Origin: Alphaproteobacteria bacterium
GTDB taxonomy: Bacteria > Pseudomonadota > Alphaproteobacteria > MPNO01 > UBA2964
DNA: 64,000 nt
Direction of reading: 5' to 3'
NCBI GenBank assembly: GCA_012103315.1
Contig: WLWZ01000004.1
Span: 169,547 to 233,546 of the forward strand
Shown here: positions 53,802-62,302 of the stretch, piece after piece
Layout of the letters: every line of letters starts with the position of its first letter
Numbering within the stretch: position 1 is the first letter of the stretch
Translations under genes and position numbers: made by a program
Notes under the pieces: generated by a model
What the model saw: the letters and a program-made list of their open reading frames with translations, nothing else
Told to the model about the DNA's origin: nothing
Databases searched by the model: none

Positions 53802-54836
53802 TTACAAGGGTGGGTTGCTGCGGGCGTCCTGAATAACGCTGGACGGCGGGTCGGTCGCGATCACGCGCGTTTCATCATCGATCCCGGTAAGGCGCAGAAA
53901 GACATCTTCAAGATCGGCATCCTGGGTCGCCAGATCAGCGACGGTGAGCCCCGCAGTCTGGATGGCCTCAAGGATCTCACCAACGGTCATGCTGCTCGGC
54001 GAGAAACAGAAGGTGAGCTCATTGGGCGCCGCCAAGCTGGCGGACAGGGAGACGAGATTGCCTGGCACGGTTTCAAGAGGGGTCGTTACCGTGATCGTCA
54101 GGGTTCGTTGATCGAGGCGTCCGACCAGTGCTGGGGTCGGTTCGCAGGCAATGAGTTTGCCATGATCAATAATCGCGATGGTATCGCACATCTCTTCGGC
54201 TTCCTCGAGATAATGCGTGGTCAGCAGAATAGTCGTACCCGCTTCGTTCAGGATACGCATATAAGCCCAGAGCTGCCGCCGCAGTTCGACATCGACACCG
54301 GCAGTTGGCTCGTCAAGCACCACGACCGGCGGTGTATGGACCAAGGCCTTGGCGATCAGCAAGCGACGCTTCATGCCCCCAGAGAGCGACCGGGCATAGG
54401 CATCAGCCTTATCGGCCAGCCCGACGGCCTCGAGGATTTCCATCGTACGACGTTCATTCTTGGGCACACCATAGAGACCGGCTTGGAGTTCCAGCACTTC
54501 GCGCGGACAGAAAAACGCATCAAGATTGACCTCTTGCGGCACGACACCAATTGCGGACCGCGCGCGGCGAAATTGTTTCTCTGTGTCGTAATCCCAAATG
54601 CGTGCACTGCCAGATGTTTTGATTGCCAAGCCGGCGAGAATGTTGATCAGCGTCGATTTACCGGCACCGTTGGGGCCGAGAAGGCCGAACACGGATCCAC
54701 GCGGTACCTGCAAGTTGACATTGTCCAGCGCCCGGACCGTTGGGCCATAAGAGGGGCTATAAATTTTGGTCAAGTTCTCGGTTTCAACCGCGAGGGCCGG
54801 CATCTCATCGGGTGGGGTCGGTTCGGAGGTATCCAT
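53802..54836 (-). CDS. ABC transporter ATP-binding protein (ABC-2/drug export type)
   Basis: The product is 344 residues from ATG 54836, which has AGGA ten bases upstream. The frame extends upstream to 54902 but those residues look non-coding. Motifs are Walker A LLGPNGAGKSTLI, Q loop VVPQEVNLD, signature LSGGMKRR, Walker B VVVLDEPTAGVD and switch LLTTHYLEEAEEM. A C-terminal domain of about 90 residues is typical of ABC-2-type exporters of the CcmA/NodI class. No membrane permease is adjacent. The only operon neighbour is the lipoprotein hydrolase, so the permease must be elsewhere. Confidence 0.92.
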   Translation of the reverse strand: MDTSEPTPPDEMPALAVETENLTKIYSPSYGPTVRALDNVNLQVPRGSVFGLLGPNGAGKSTLINILAGLAIKTSGSARIWDYDTEKQFRRARSAIGVVPQEVNLDAFFCPREVLELQAGLYGVPKNERRTMEILEAVGLADKADAYARSLSGGMKRRLLIAKALVHTPPVVVLDEPTAGVDVELRRQLWAYMRILNEAGTTILLTTHYLEEAEEMCDTIAIIDHGKLIACEPTPALVGRLDQRTLTITVTTPLETVPGNLVSLSASLAAPNELTFCFSPSSMTVGEILEAIQTAGLTVADLATQDADLEDVFLRLTGIDDETRVIATDPPSSVIQDARSNPPL

Positions 54837-54963
54837 CGCTGTAAGGTCCTGTATGTCGGGCAGCCATCGGAGGTGCAAGTTAGTTTGCACTTCGCGGCAC
54901 ATTGGGTATCATCGCGCAGCCTTCGCGGTCAATGAACTGCGTCCAGCGAATAAGGATTGAGAT

Positions 54964-55155
54964 ATGGCCGGAACAGCCCCGGAACCACCTGAGACCATTG
55001 AAGTTGAAGACATTACGGTTGCTTGTGATGGCGGCGGTGGGGCGCTTGGTCATCCACGGGTTTATCTGACACTTGTCGACGGTAAGGTCGAATGCGGCTA
55101 TTGCGACCGGATGTATGTCCTTAAGCCCGGCACTAAAATCTCTGGCGGTCATTAA
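54964..55155 (+). CDS. zf-CHCC zinc-finger protein (NDUFS6-like)
   Basis: The product is 63 residues. Cys in VACDGG, His in [10 protein letters not shown], and Cys-x2-Cys in [12 protein letters not shown] form the C-H-C-C set of the zf-CHCC family. Eukaryotic relatives (NDUFS6) belong to respiratory complex I, and small free-standing forms are common in alphaproteobacteria. An AGGATTGAG-type ribosome site lies upstream of the ATG. Its 3' end overlaps the proposed start of the M23 peptidase gene in another frame. Confidence 0.88.
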   Translation: MAGTAPEPPETIEVEDITVACDGGGGALGHPRVYLTLVDGKVECGYCDRMYVLKPGTKISGGH

Positions 55156-56173
55156 GGCGCTCCATAAATTCCAGCAGGGCGTTGAGCACACGCGTCGTGT
55201 TCTCGTTATATCCCTGACGGTTAGTGGATTGCCGCTCGTGGCAAGTGCAGAAGGGTTTGATTTACCCTTGAATTGTCAGCTCGGCGAGAATTGCTGGGTC
55301 ATGAATTATCCCGATCATCAGCCTGGGCCTAATGTAGCGGATAGTGCTTGTGGCCCGCGTAGTTACGACGGACATACCGGCACCGATTTTGCGATCCGTG
55401 ATCTAAAGAAGATGAGCCGTGGAGTCGATGTGCGGGCAATTGCTGCAGGAACTGTTTGGCGATTGCGGAATGATGCCAATGATCATGGTCTGACCTTTTC
55501 AATGTCCGAGGTTGAAAGGAAGGAATGCGGTAATGGGGTTGTCATTCGCCACGCGGATGGTTGGGAGAGCCAATATTGTCATCTTCGGCGCGGCAGTATT
55601 TATGTAGACCTCGATGATAAGGTTCTGCGCGGCGACACGATTGGCCAGATTGGCATGTCAGGCCGTACAGCTTTTCCGCATGTTCATCTCTCACTGCGAA
55701 AAGATCGGCAGCTTGTTGACCCAGCTAATGGCCGTGGAGTCGGGAAAGGGTGTGGTACAAAAGAAAAATCGCTTTTTAGAACCGAAACGAATTTCCGCTA
55801 TCACCGGTCGCGGCTTTATGCCGCTGGATTTGCGGCCTCTGTGCCAACGGGCACCAAGATTAAGACAGATGCGCGAACCCCGAAGATGATCGCGGTTGAC
55901 GCACCCGCGCTCGTTTTCTGGGCGGCGATATTTGGGGCGGCGAAGGGGAGCAGGATGCACCTCATCATAAAGAAGCCGGGTGGCGGCAAATTTATAGACA
56001 AGAATATCTCGATCACCCGGAACCAGGCCTGGCGCATGGTGTATATCGGACGCAAGCGAAAGGCCGGGAAGCGGTGGCCGTCGGGTCGGTATCGCGGGAC
56101 TGCAAAACTAATTTTCGAGACCAACGGCGGTAAATCGAGTCAGACACAACAGATTTCTGTGGATATCCCCTAA
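55115..56173 (+). CDS. M23 family metallopeptidase
   Basis: The product is 352 residues if it begins at ATG 55115. The frame is open further upstream. A late signal-like hydrophobic stretch ([17 protein letters not shown]) suggests export. The LytM-type zinc ligands are His and Asp in [11 protein letters not shown] and the His-x-His in [10 protein letters not shown], with [10 protein letters not shown] supplying the catalytic-type histidine. It should cut peptidoglycan cross-bridges or act as an amidase activator. A C-terminal region of about 110 residues after the peptidase is rich in Lys/Arg and Gly and may bind the wall. It overlaps the zf-CHCC gene by 41 bases, if this start is right. Confidence 0.85.
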   Translation: MSLSPALKSLAVIKALHKFQQGVEHTRRVLVISLTVSGLPLVASAEGFDLPLNCQLGENCWVMNYPDHQPGPNVADSACGPRSYDGHTGTDFAIRDLKKMSRGVDVRAIAAGTVWRLRNDANDHGLTFSMSEVERKECGNGVVIRHADGWESQYCHLRRGSIYVDLDDKVLRGDTIGQIGMSGRTAFPHVHLSLRKDRQLVDPANGRGVGKGCGTKEKSLFRTETNFRYHRSRLYAAGFAASVPTGTKIKTDARTPKMIAVDAPALVFWAAIFGAAKGSRMHLIIKKPGGGKFIDKNISITRNQAWRMVYIGRKRKAGKRWPSGRYRGTAKLIFETNGGKSSQTQQISVDIP

Positions 56174-56244
56174 CGGGGTCCCGACTCTCCCTCGACTCCC
56201 CAGCCGCCTTGCGGCATGTTTTAGAGACCGAAACAGGGGACGAT

Positions 56245-59070
56245 ATGATGGCGACGACAAGCAAACCGGGTGACGGGGACTCCAAACATTTATTTTTGAT
56301 CGATGGGTCTGGTTATATCTTCAGGGCCTATCACGCCTTGCCGCCGATGACCCGACCCGACGGCACGCCGGTTAACGCTGTTTATGGCTTTGCCTCGATG
56401 CTGACCAAGTTGGTTGAAGATTCAGAATCTGATTATCTCGCCGTCATATTTGATACCGCGCGCAAGACATTTCGCTCCGACATCTATCCCGAATACAAGG
56501 CGCACCGTCCGCCGCCGCCCGATGATCTCATTCCGCAATTTGCGCTTATCCGCGATGCTGTTACGGCGTTTGGATTGCCACAGGCCGAGATGGCCGGGTA
56601 TGAGGCCGATGATTTGATTGCCACCTATGCCAAACAGGCTGCCGCCGACGGCCATCGGGTAACCATTGTGTCCTCTGACAAGGATTTAATGCAGCTGATC
56701 GACGACAACATTTCGATGCAGGACCCGATGAAGGGGACGCAAATCAGTTACGAAGAAGTTGAGAAGAAGTTTGGCGTAAAGCCCGATAAGGTAATCGACA
56801 TACAATCTTTGGCAGGAGACTCAGCCGATAATGTACCGGGTGTGCCAGGGATAGGTGTCAAAACCGCAGCGCAGCTGATCGACGAATATGGTGATCTTGA
56901 TACGCTGCTGGAACGCGCTGGTGAGATCAAACAGAACAAGCGTCGCGAAAACCTGATCGAGTTTGCGGATCAGGCGCGCATTTCGCGTGATCTGGTGACG
57001 CTGGCGGTTGATGCCCCGGTTGAGCAGAGCTATGACAGTTTCAGGATTCAAGACCCAGATCCCGAGAAGCTCATAGCCTTTCTTGAAGAGCAGGGATTTA
57101 AGTCGACACTCGCCAAGGTCAAAGCCCGCCTTGCGGCGGCTGGTCATGATGTCCCAGAAGATGCGCCCGTGCCTGTCGTCGATGTTAGTGGTCGGGATGA
57201 AGCAGGCTATGCGCTCGTGCAAGACGAGAAATCTCTAAAGGCCTGGATTACCGCTGCGATGGAGCAGGGTACAGTTGCGGTCGATACCGAAACCAATTCA
57301 CTGGACTCACTGAATGCGGATTTGGTCGGTGTGTCACTCTCATTGGCGACACCAGTAGAGGGGGCACGGGCCTGCTATATTCCAGTTGGTCATGTCGCGC
57401 CCAAAAGCCAGGGCTCGCTGGATCTTGGTGGTGATGCCGAAGACCCCGGTGCGGATGGAGCACCAAAGCAGATCGTGCTGAAAAAGGCCGTCAAATTGCT
57501 CAAGCCGATGCTTGAAGACCGCGGTACCTTGAAGGTTGCGCATAATGCAAAATATGACAGCGAGGTCTTCGCCCGCTATGGCGTTGATATGTCCCCGGTT
57601 GATGACACTATGCTGTTGTCTTATGTGCTGGATGGCGGATCGCACAATCACAATCTCGATGATCTGACGCGGCTGCATCTTGATCGTACCAATATCAAAT
57701 ATAGCGAGGTCGCGGGCTCTGGCAAAAAACAGATTAGCTTTGCCGAGGTCGATCTGGAAGCAGCACTGGATTACGCAGCAGAAGATGCCGACGTAACATT
57801 AGGGCTGCATCGACTGCTCAAGCCACGGCTGGTCTATGAGCGCATGGCGACGGTCTATGAATGCATTGAACGGCCGTTGATCGATGTGTTGGAGATGATG
57901 GAGAGCAATGGCATCAAGGTTGACGTCAATGTCCTGAAGTCTTTGTCCGATGATTTTGAGAAACGCATCGGGACACTGGGTGATGACATCCACGAGCTTG
58001 CCGGGCACGAGTTTAATATCGGATCGCCGAAGCAGCTCGGTGAGGTCCTATTCGATGAAATGGCCCTCCCCGGTGGCAAGAAAGGTAAGACCGGGGCCTA
58101 TGGAACCGGGGCCGATATTCTCGAAGGGCTGGCTGCGCTGGGTCACGACCTGCCGGTGAAAGTCCTGGAATGGCGCCAGCTCAGCAAACTCAAAAGCACC
58201 TATACTGATGCGTTAATGGGGCAGATTGATGCCCGAACTGGGCGGGTGCATACCTCCTATGCTCAGGCCATTGCTTCAACCGGGCGGCTATCGTCAAACG
58301 ACCCAAATCTGCAGAATATTCCGATCCGTACCGAGGAAGGTCGCAAGATCAGAACCGCCTTTGTTGCCGATAAAGGTAACGTCCTGCTATCGGCGGATTA
58401 TTCACAGATTGAGCTGCGGTTGCTGGCGCATGTCGCTGATATTGATGCCCTGAAAACAGCTTTCAAAGATGGTGCTGACATTCATGCGATGACGGCAAGT
58501 GAGGTATTTGGCATTCCCATTGATGAGCTGGATGGCCCAACGCGAAACCGTGCCAAGGCCATTAATTTTGGCATTATTTATGGCATCAGCCCGTTTGGTC
58601 TCGCACGTCAGCTTGGTATCGCCCAGGGCGATGCAAAATCATACATCGAGGCCTATTTTGAACGCTATCCAGGCGTGAAGGGCTATATGGATGACGCCAA
58701 GGAATTCGCGCGCGAAAACGGCTATGTTCAGACCATCTATGGCCGCCGCGTCCACGTTCCTGGCATCCAGGACAAGAACCCGGCACGTCGCAATTTCATG
58801 GAACGTGCTGCGATCAATGCGCCGCTCCAGGGCTCCGCGGCCGATATTATCAAACGCGCGATGATCGTGATGCCCGGTGCACTTCAGGGTGCAAATCTCA
58901 AAGCGCAGATGTTGTTGCAGGTTCACGATGAGCTGATCTTTGAGGTCCCCGAATCCGAGCTCGAAAAAACTGAGGACGTGGTGAAGAAAACCATGGAGTC
59001 TGCCGCCAGCCTGTCGGTGCCGCTGATCTGTGATACCGGGTCAGGTGCCAGCTGGGATGAGGCACATTAG
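56245..59070 (+). CDS. polA: DNA polymerase I
   Basis: The product is 941 residues from ATG 56245, which has AGGGGA upstream. The 5' nuclease domain (1-300) has FLIDGSGYIFRAYHALPP, FDTARKTFRSDIYPEYKAHR and SSDKDLMQLI. The proofreading 3'-5' exonuclease domain keeps VAVDTETNSLD (Asp-x-Glu), VAHNAKYDSEVF and DYAAEDADVT, so it is probably active. The polymerase domain has ADYSQIELRLLAHVAD, RNRAKAINFGIIYGIS and LLQVHDELIFEVP. The protein fills Okazaki fragment gaps and repairs DNA. Length and domains fit the family. No gene close by is functionally linked. Confidence 0.97.
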   Translation: MMATTSKPGDGDSKHLFLIDGSGYIFRAYHALPPMTRPDGTPVNAVYGFASMLTKLVEDSESDYLAVIFDTARKTFRSDIYPEYKAHRPPPPDDLIPQFALIRDAVTAFGLPQAEMAGYEADDLIATYAKQAAADGHRVTIVSSDKDLMQLIDDNISMQDPMKGTQISYEEVEKKFGVKPDKVIDIQSLAGDSADNVPGVPGIGVKTAAQLIDEYGDLDTLLERAGEIKQNKRRENLIEFADQARISRDLVTLAVDAPVEQSYDSFRIQDPDPEKLIAFLEEQGFKSTLAKVKARLAAAGHDVPEDAPVPVVDVSGRDEAGYALVQDEKSLKAWITAAMEQGTVAVDTETNSLDSLNADLVGVSLSLATPVEGARACYIPVGHVAPKSQGSLDLGGDAEDPGADGAPKQIVLKKAVKLLKPMLEDRGTLKVAHNAKYDSEVFARYGVDMSPVDDTMLLSYVLDGGSHNHNLDDLTRLHLDRTNIKYSEVAGSGKKQISFAEVDLEAALDYAAEDADVTLGLHRLLKPRLVYERMATVYECIERPLIDVLEMMESNGIKVDVNVLKSLSDDFEKRIGTLGDDIHELAGHEFNIGSPKQLGEVLFDEMALPGGKKGKTGAYGTGADILEGLAALGHDLPVKVLEWRQLSKLKSTYTDALMGQIDARTGRVHTSYAQAIASTGRLSSNDPNLQNIPIRTEEGRKIRTAFVADKGNVLLSADYSQIELRLLAHVADIDALKTAFKDGADIHAMTASEVFGIPIDELDGPTRNRAKAINFGIIYGISPFGLARQLGIAQGDAKSYIEAYFERYPGVKGYMDDAKEFARENGYVQTIYGRRVHVPGIQDKNPARRNFMERAAINAPLQGSAADIIKRAMIVMPGALQGANLKAQMLLQVHDELIFEVPESELEKTEDVVKKTMESAASLSVPLICDTGSGASWDEAH

Positions 59071-59147
59071 AGAGCGCGCCGATTGCTGTAATGACGCTGT
59101 ATCGGAATAGAGTCGATAGCTAGGCTGACGTTCGGACATAAGAATTA

Positions 59148-59156
59148 TGCTATAAT
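59148..59156 (+). promoter_or_regulatory. Extended -10 promoter element overlapping a gene start
   Basis: TGCTATAAT (TGn plus perfect TATAAT at 59151-59156) is an extended -10. The ATG at 59155 overlaps it. Transcription would begin near 59163-59164, that is at the in-frame ATG of 59164. This would make a leaderless message. No Shine-Dalgarno precedes either ATG. Confidence 0.4.
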
Positions 59157-61161
59157 GTCCCCTATGCCTGATCAAAATTTACCGCCCTCCAGATTTTTAA
59201 GGAAGGGAAACGTAAAAAAATCTATGGCCGTTGCGACAAGCGCTCTGATCGACAGTGTCGTTTGGATTTTGGTCGGTATCGTAATCCTCCTCGGTGCGTT
59301 CCTCGCCGCCTGGTCGTATCCAACCGCTCCTTTTTTGGTTTCTGTCGGACTATTGCTCTACCTGTTACTTTTGCTGAAGTACCCCTCCGCTTGGCTCATT
59401 GTAATTCCTGCTGCAATCCCTTTACTTGAGTTGGGTTTTTGGTCTGGTCAGGTTTATTTTACAGAATTCGACCTCGTCCTTTTGGTGACAATCGGGGGCG
59501 TCTTGTGCCGTCGGCGCATCTCATTCGACGGTATGTCTGGCCCCCTTGTTCTGACTGCGTACGTGTTGTTTTTCTACAGCGTGTTTGCCACATGGACGGG
59601 TCTCTTTCCGTTCTACGCCGGTGGCCTCGGCATGTTTAACGATCAGCTTTCGAGTTTAAACAGCTTGCGCGAATCCAAAGGGTTTCTTGCCGCCTTCTTT
59701 TTGTTACCGATCCTTTGGGCTGAGGCGCGGCGAGGTACGAATATCCATCACCTATTTGCTATCGGCATGATTGTTGGCAGTGTCTTTGCGGGCGCCACGA
59801 TTGTTTGGGAAAGATTGCTCTTTACCGACCTGATGAATTTCACCAACGCCTACCGGGTATCCGGTATGTTTTTCGGAACGCTGACGGGCGGCGCCGCGAT
59901 CGACGCCTATCTAATGCTCTCAGCACCCTTCCTGGGTGCCCTAGTTTTATATCGGCCAGGATATCTAAAATCCTTACTTGCCTTCGGCGTTATGATGCTG
60001 GCCGCTTATTGTGTTTATGTCACATATTCTCGGGCGAACTATCCAGCCACTCTTGCAGCAATTTCGGTCTTTGTGTTGGGGGTATGGTTTGTAACGCCCT
60101 GGCGCCTTTCGCTTCGACCTCGTGTCATTGTAGCTGGCACCGTTGTTTGCACGGTTTTTGCTGGCGCGGCATACCACCTTCTTATTGGGACAACCATTAG
60201 CAAGCGTTTCGCGCAAACTAAAGAAGACATGCAGACACGCATCGACCATTGGTCCGACGCCGTACGTATTGTCTCAACGGTACCGTCAGGGCATTGGACT
60301 GGCGCTGGACGCGGTACATTCCCTCTGAAATATTATGTCGACAGCATCGCTGCGAAAAAGCGGCTGGTCGCACCTGCGCTGACACATACCGATAGCGAAA
60401 GTTTTGTAACTTTGATTCCCGGAATCGATGCAGGCATAACCTATCTGCGGCAAAGACTGAACGTTTCCGAAAGCAACAAATACCGCCTGCAACTTCGAGT
60501 TAGAGGGGGCGAAAACAGCCACGAAATTTTGATCATCGAATTCTGCGAGCGTCACGTTCTGAATTTTCTCCCTGAATGCGTCTGGAGACAGATAGCGATA
60601 CCCGAGAGTTCAAAAGATTGGCGTACATTTGATGTTGCTGTGAATTTGGGTCACATCGGCAAAGAAATATACGGCCTGACATGGCGTAAATTGGGACAAT
60701 TTACCCGCCCTGTGGACATCGCCATTCTTAATCGGGGTGTCCGGGAAAGAATCGATATTGCCAGCATAGGACTGGTTGATTCAGACGGCAGCCAGATCCT
60801 GCGAAATGGTTCATTTGATAACGATTTGGATCACTGGTTCATGTCATACGGAGACCATTTAAGATGGCATATAAAGAACATCTTTGTTTATACTTATTTC
60901 GAAGGCGGCATCCTGGGACTGGTGGTATTTACCCTCGTGCTGGCTCTGGTCTCATACCAGCTTTTGCGCCGGATTGTGGTCGATCGTGATGGATTTGCCG
61001 TTCTCTATGCATCGGCGCTGGCTGGGATTGTGTTTATAGGCTTGTTCGATAGCTTATTTGATGAACCTCGGATCACACTTTTGATAACGTTGTTGGTCTG
61101 GCTTGCTCTGATACCATCGCCCGTGTCACCCCCAACCAAGGAAGCAGTGGACGACAGCTAA
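59155..61161 (+). CDS. O-antigen ligase family protein with inserted carbohydrate-binding-like domain
   Basis: The product is 668 residues, or 665 from ATG 59164. About ten membrane helices occupy residues 27-340. YSRANYPATL (291-300) is like the SRG segment of Wzy_C proteins, and WTGAGRGTFPLKYY (381-394) opens the large periplasmic loop. Within the loop, residues of about 412-565 form an extra beta-rich domain whose end (ILRNGSFDNDLDHW) resembles the start of CBM-type carbohydrate-binding modules. The loop closes with HIKNIFVYTYFEGG, followed by the last helices. It could ligate or polymerise a polysaccharide and bind the product. It is a single gene after polA, well away from the main locus. 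Confidence 0.82.
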   Translation: MSPMPDQNLPPSRFLRKGNVKKSMAVATSALIDSVVWILVGIVILLGAFLAAWSYPTAPFLVSVGLLLYLLLLLKYPSAWLIVIPAAIPLLELGFWSGQVYFTEFDLVLLVTIGGVLCRRRISFDGMSGPLVLTAYVLFFYSVFATWTGLFPFYAGGLGMFNDQLSSLNSLRESKGFLAAFFLLPILWAEARRGTNIHHLFAIGMIVGSVFAGATIVWERLLFTDLMNFTNAYRVSGMFFGTLTGGAAIDAYLMLSAPFLGALVLYRPGYLKSLLAFGVMMLAAYCVYVTYSRANYPATLAAISVFVLGVWFVTPWRLSLRPRVIVAGTVVCTVFAGAAYHLLIGTTISKRFAQTKEDMQTRIDHWSDAVRIVSTVPSGHWTGAGRGTFPLKYYVDSIAAKKRLVAPALTHTDSESFVTLIPGIDAGITYLRQRLNVSESNKYRLQLRVRGGENSHEILIIEFCERHVLNFLPECVWRQIAIPESSKDWRTFDVAVNLGHIGKEIYGLTWRKLGQFTRPVDIAILNRGVRERIDIASIGLVDSDGSQILRNGSFDNDLDHWFMSYGDHLRWHIKNIFVYTYFEGGILGLVVFTLVLALVSYQLLRRIVVDRDGFAVLYASALAGIVFIGLFDSLFDEPRITLLITLLVWLALIPSPVSPPTKEAVDDS

Positions 61162-61197
61162 TATTCGATTAACGGGACCTCTTATAAGCGATCACCC

Positions 61198-61217
61198 CAC
61201 GAATTGCCGAATTCGTG
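61198..61217. repeat. Perfect inverted repeat between convergent genes
   Basis: CACGAATT, loop GCCG, then AATTCGTG form an eight-pair stem. It lies 36 bases after the stop of the O-antigen-ligase-like gene and about 100 bases before the convergent PEP-CTERM gene stop. There is no T run on either side, so it is not a typical rho-independent terminator. It might stabilise 3' ends or bind a protein. Confidence 0.5.
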
Positions 61218-61315
61218 ATCCCATCAAGGCTTTAGTCGAACATCGCAAGCGACTGGGTGAGCGGATCATTCCGGTCAGACGAAGTCGTCATCGAATAATT
61301 TTTATAGGGCTAATT

Positions 61316-62116
61316 TTAGACCGATGTGCGACGGCGTATATATCCCATACCGAACAGCCCTAGGCAGAAGATAGCGAGGATGCCCGGTTCAGGAACTGCT
61401 GGCGCGTCGAGGCTGTTGAACTGTTGAAGGTTTGAAATTTCAGTTTGCGACAAGGCGTTGTCGAACACAAAAACCTCATCCATCAGCCCGTTGAATTTTT
61501 GAGAGGTGCCACCACCGGATCCTTCGACACCACCCGACGTGATATTGCGCGATCCTATTGCAAAGGCATTGCTCGAATCGCTGCCAGTGGCCCCGCTGAA
61601 TGTGTCGGCGAGGATGCCATCAAGATAAAACTCAAGCGTGGTTCCGATTTGCTGAAAGACGATATGATGAAAAACGGATAGATCATCGCCTGGCCGTGCG
61701 GTGGCAACCGCGCCGCCGGTCGTGTCGCCGACATCTCCCGCCAATATAGTGCTCTGTGATACGGCATACCCGGCATTGCTGGAGGATGAGTTTTTGCCAA
61801 CGAGCGGAGAAAACAAAGATTCAGATGCCTGGTACCATAGTGAAATGGCGAAATTACCAGTACCGATATTGAAAGCGCTATCTGCACTATAAAGGAACCC
61901 GGCACCGGCAAAATTGGCGGCATTGCCAAATTGTCCGACAACTTGGGTTGGGCCACCGGAGCCCGTTGTTAAGGTCCGTCCATTACCGCTGCTGTCTGCG
62001 GTCACGGCGCCATCGAAAGAATAATGTGCAATCAGGCTGGCGCTTGCATTGCCTGCAAACGAGACAGTAAGCGCGGAATAAGCAGCAATGGTGAGGGCGC
62101 GAAGGCACGGACTCAT
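61316..62116 (-). CDS. LamG-domain PEP-CTERM surface protein
   Basis: The product is 266 residues from ATG 62116, which has AAAGAG upstream. The frame extends to 62164. A signal peptide (LRALTIAAYSALTVSFAGNASA) is followed by a LamG/concanavalin-type fold: LIAHYSFDGAVTADSSGNG, NFAISLWYQ, TLEFYLDGILADTF and FNGLMDEVFVFDNALS. The C-terminus is a canonical PEP-CTERM tail with VPEPGI, a hydrophobic helix and RRRTSV. Exosortase cuts such tails and the product reaches the surface. It may bind carbohydrate through the LamG fold. Its upstream region is shared with the divergent sulfotransferase-like gene. Confidence 0.9.
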   Translation of the reverse strand: MSPCLRALTIAAYSALTVSFAGNASASLIAHYSFDGAVTADSSGNGRTLTTGSGGPTQVVGQFGNAANFAGAGFLYSADSAFNIGTGNFAISLWYQASESLFSPLVGKNSSSSNAGYAVSQSTILAGDVGDTTGGAVATARPGDDLSVFHHIVFQQIGTTLEFYLDGILADTFSGATGSDSSNAFAIGSRNITSGGVEGSGGGTSQKFNGLMDEVFVFDNALSQTEISNLQQFNSLDAPAVPEPGILAIFCLGLFGMGYIRRRTSV

Positions 62117-62302
62117 ATGAAAGAACTCTTTAAATCGAACGAAATAACAAACAAAAGGCGCCAACCCAACCTAGATCATATATTGGAATGCAGGACCACA
62201 CCAATCATTGTTTGGGAGCGATTGCCTCAATAAGCCTGTCCTCTGGTCCCTCAGGAATGCTGTGATATCCTGTGATCAACGCGTATAGGATGGATCATAA
62301 GA

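Noticed and set aside
53664..54935. Open frame of 423 codons on the plus strand
   Set aside because: It is antisense to a fully conserved ABC ATPase gene and the end of the hydrolase gene. Its translation shows no domain and is typical of a shadow frame.
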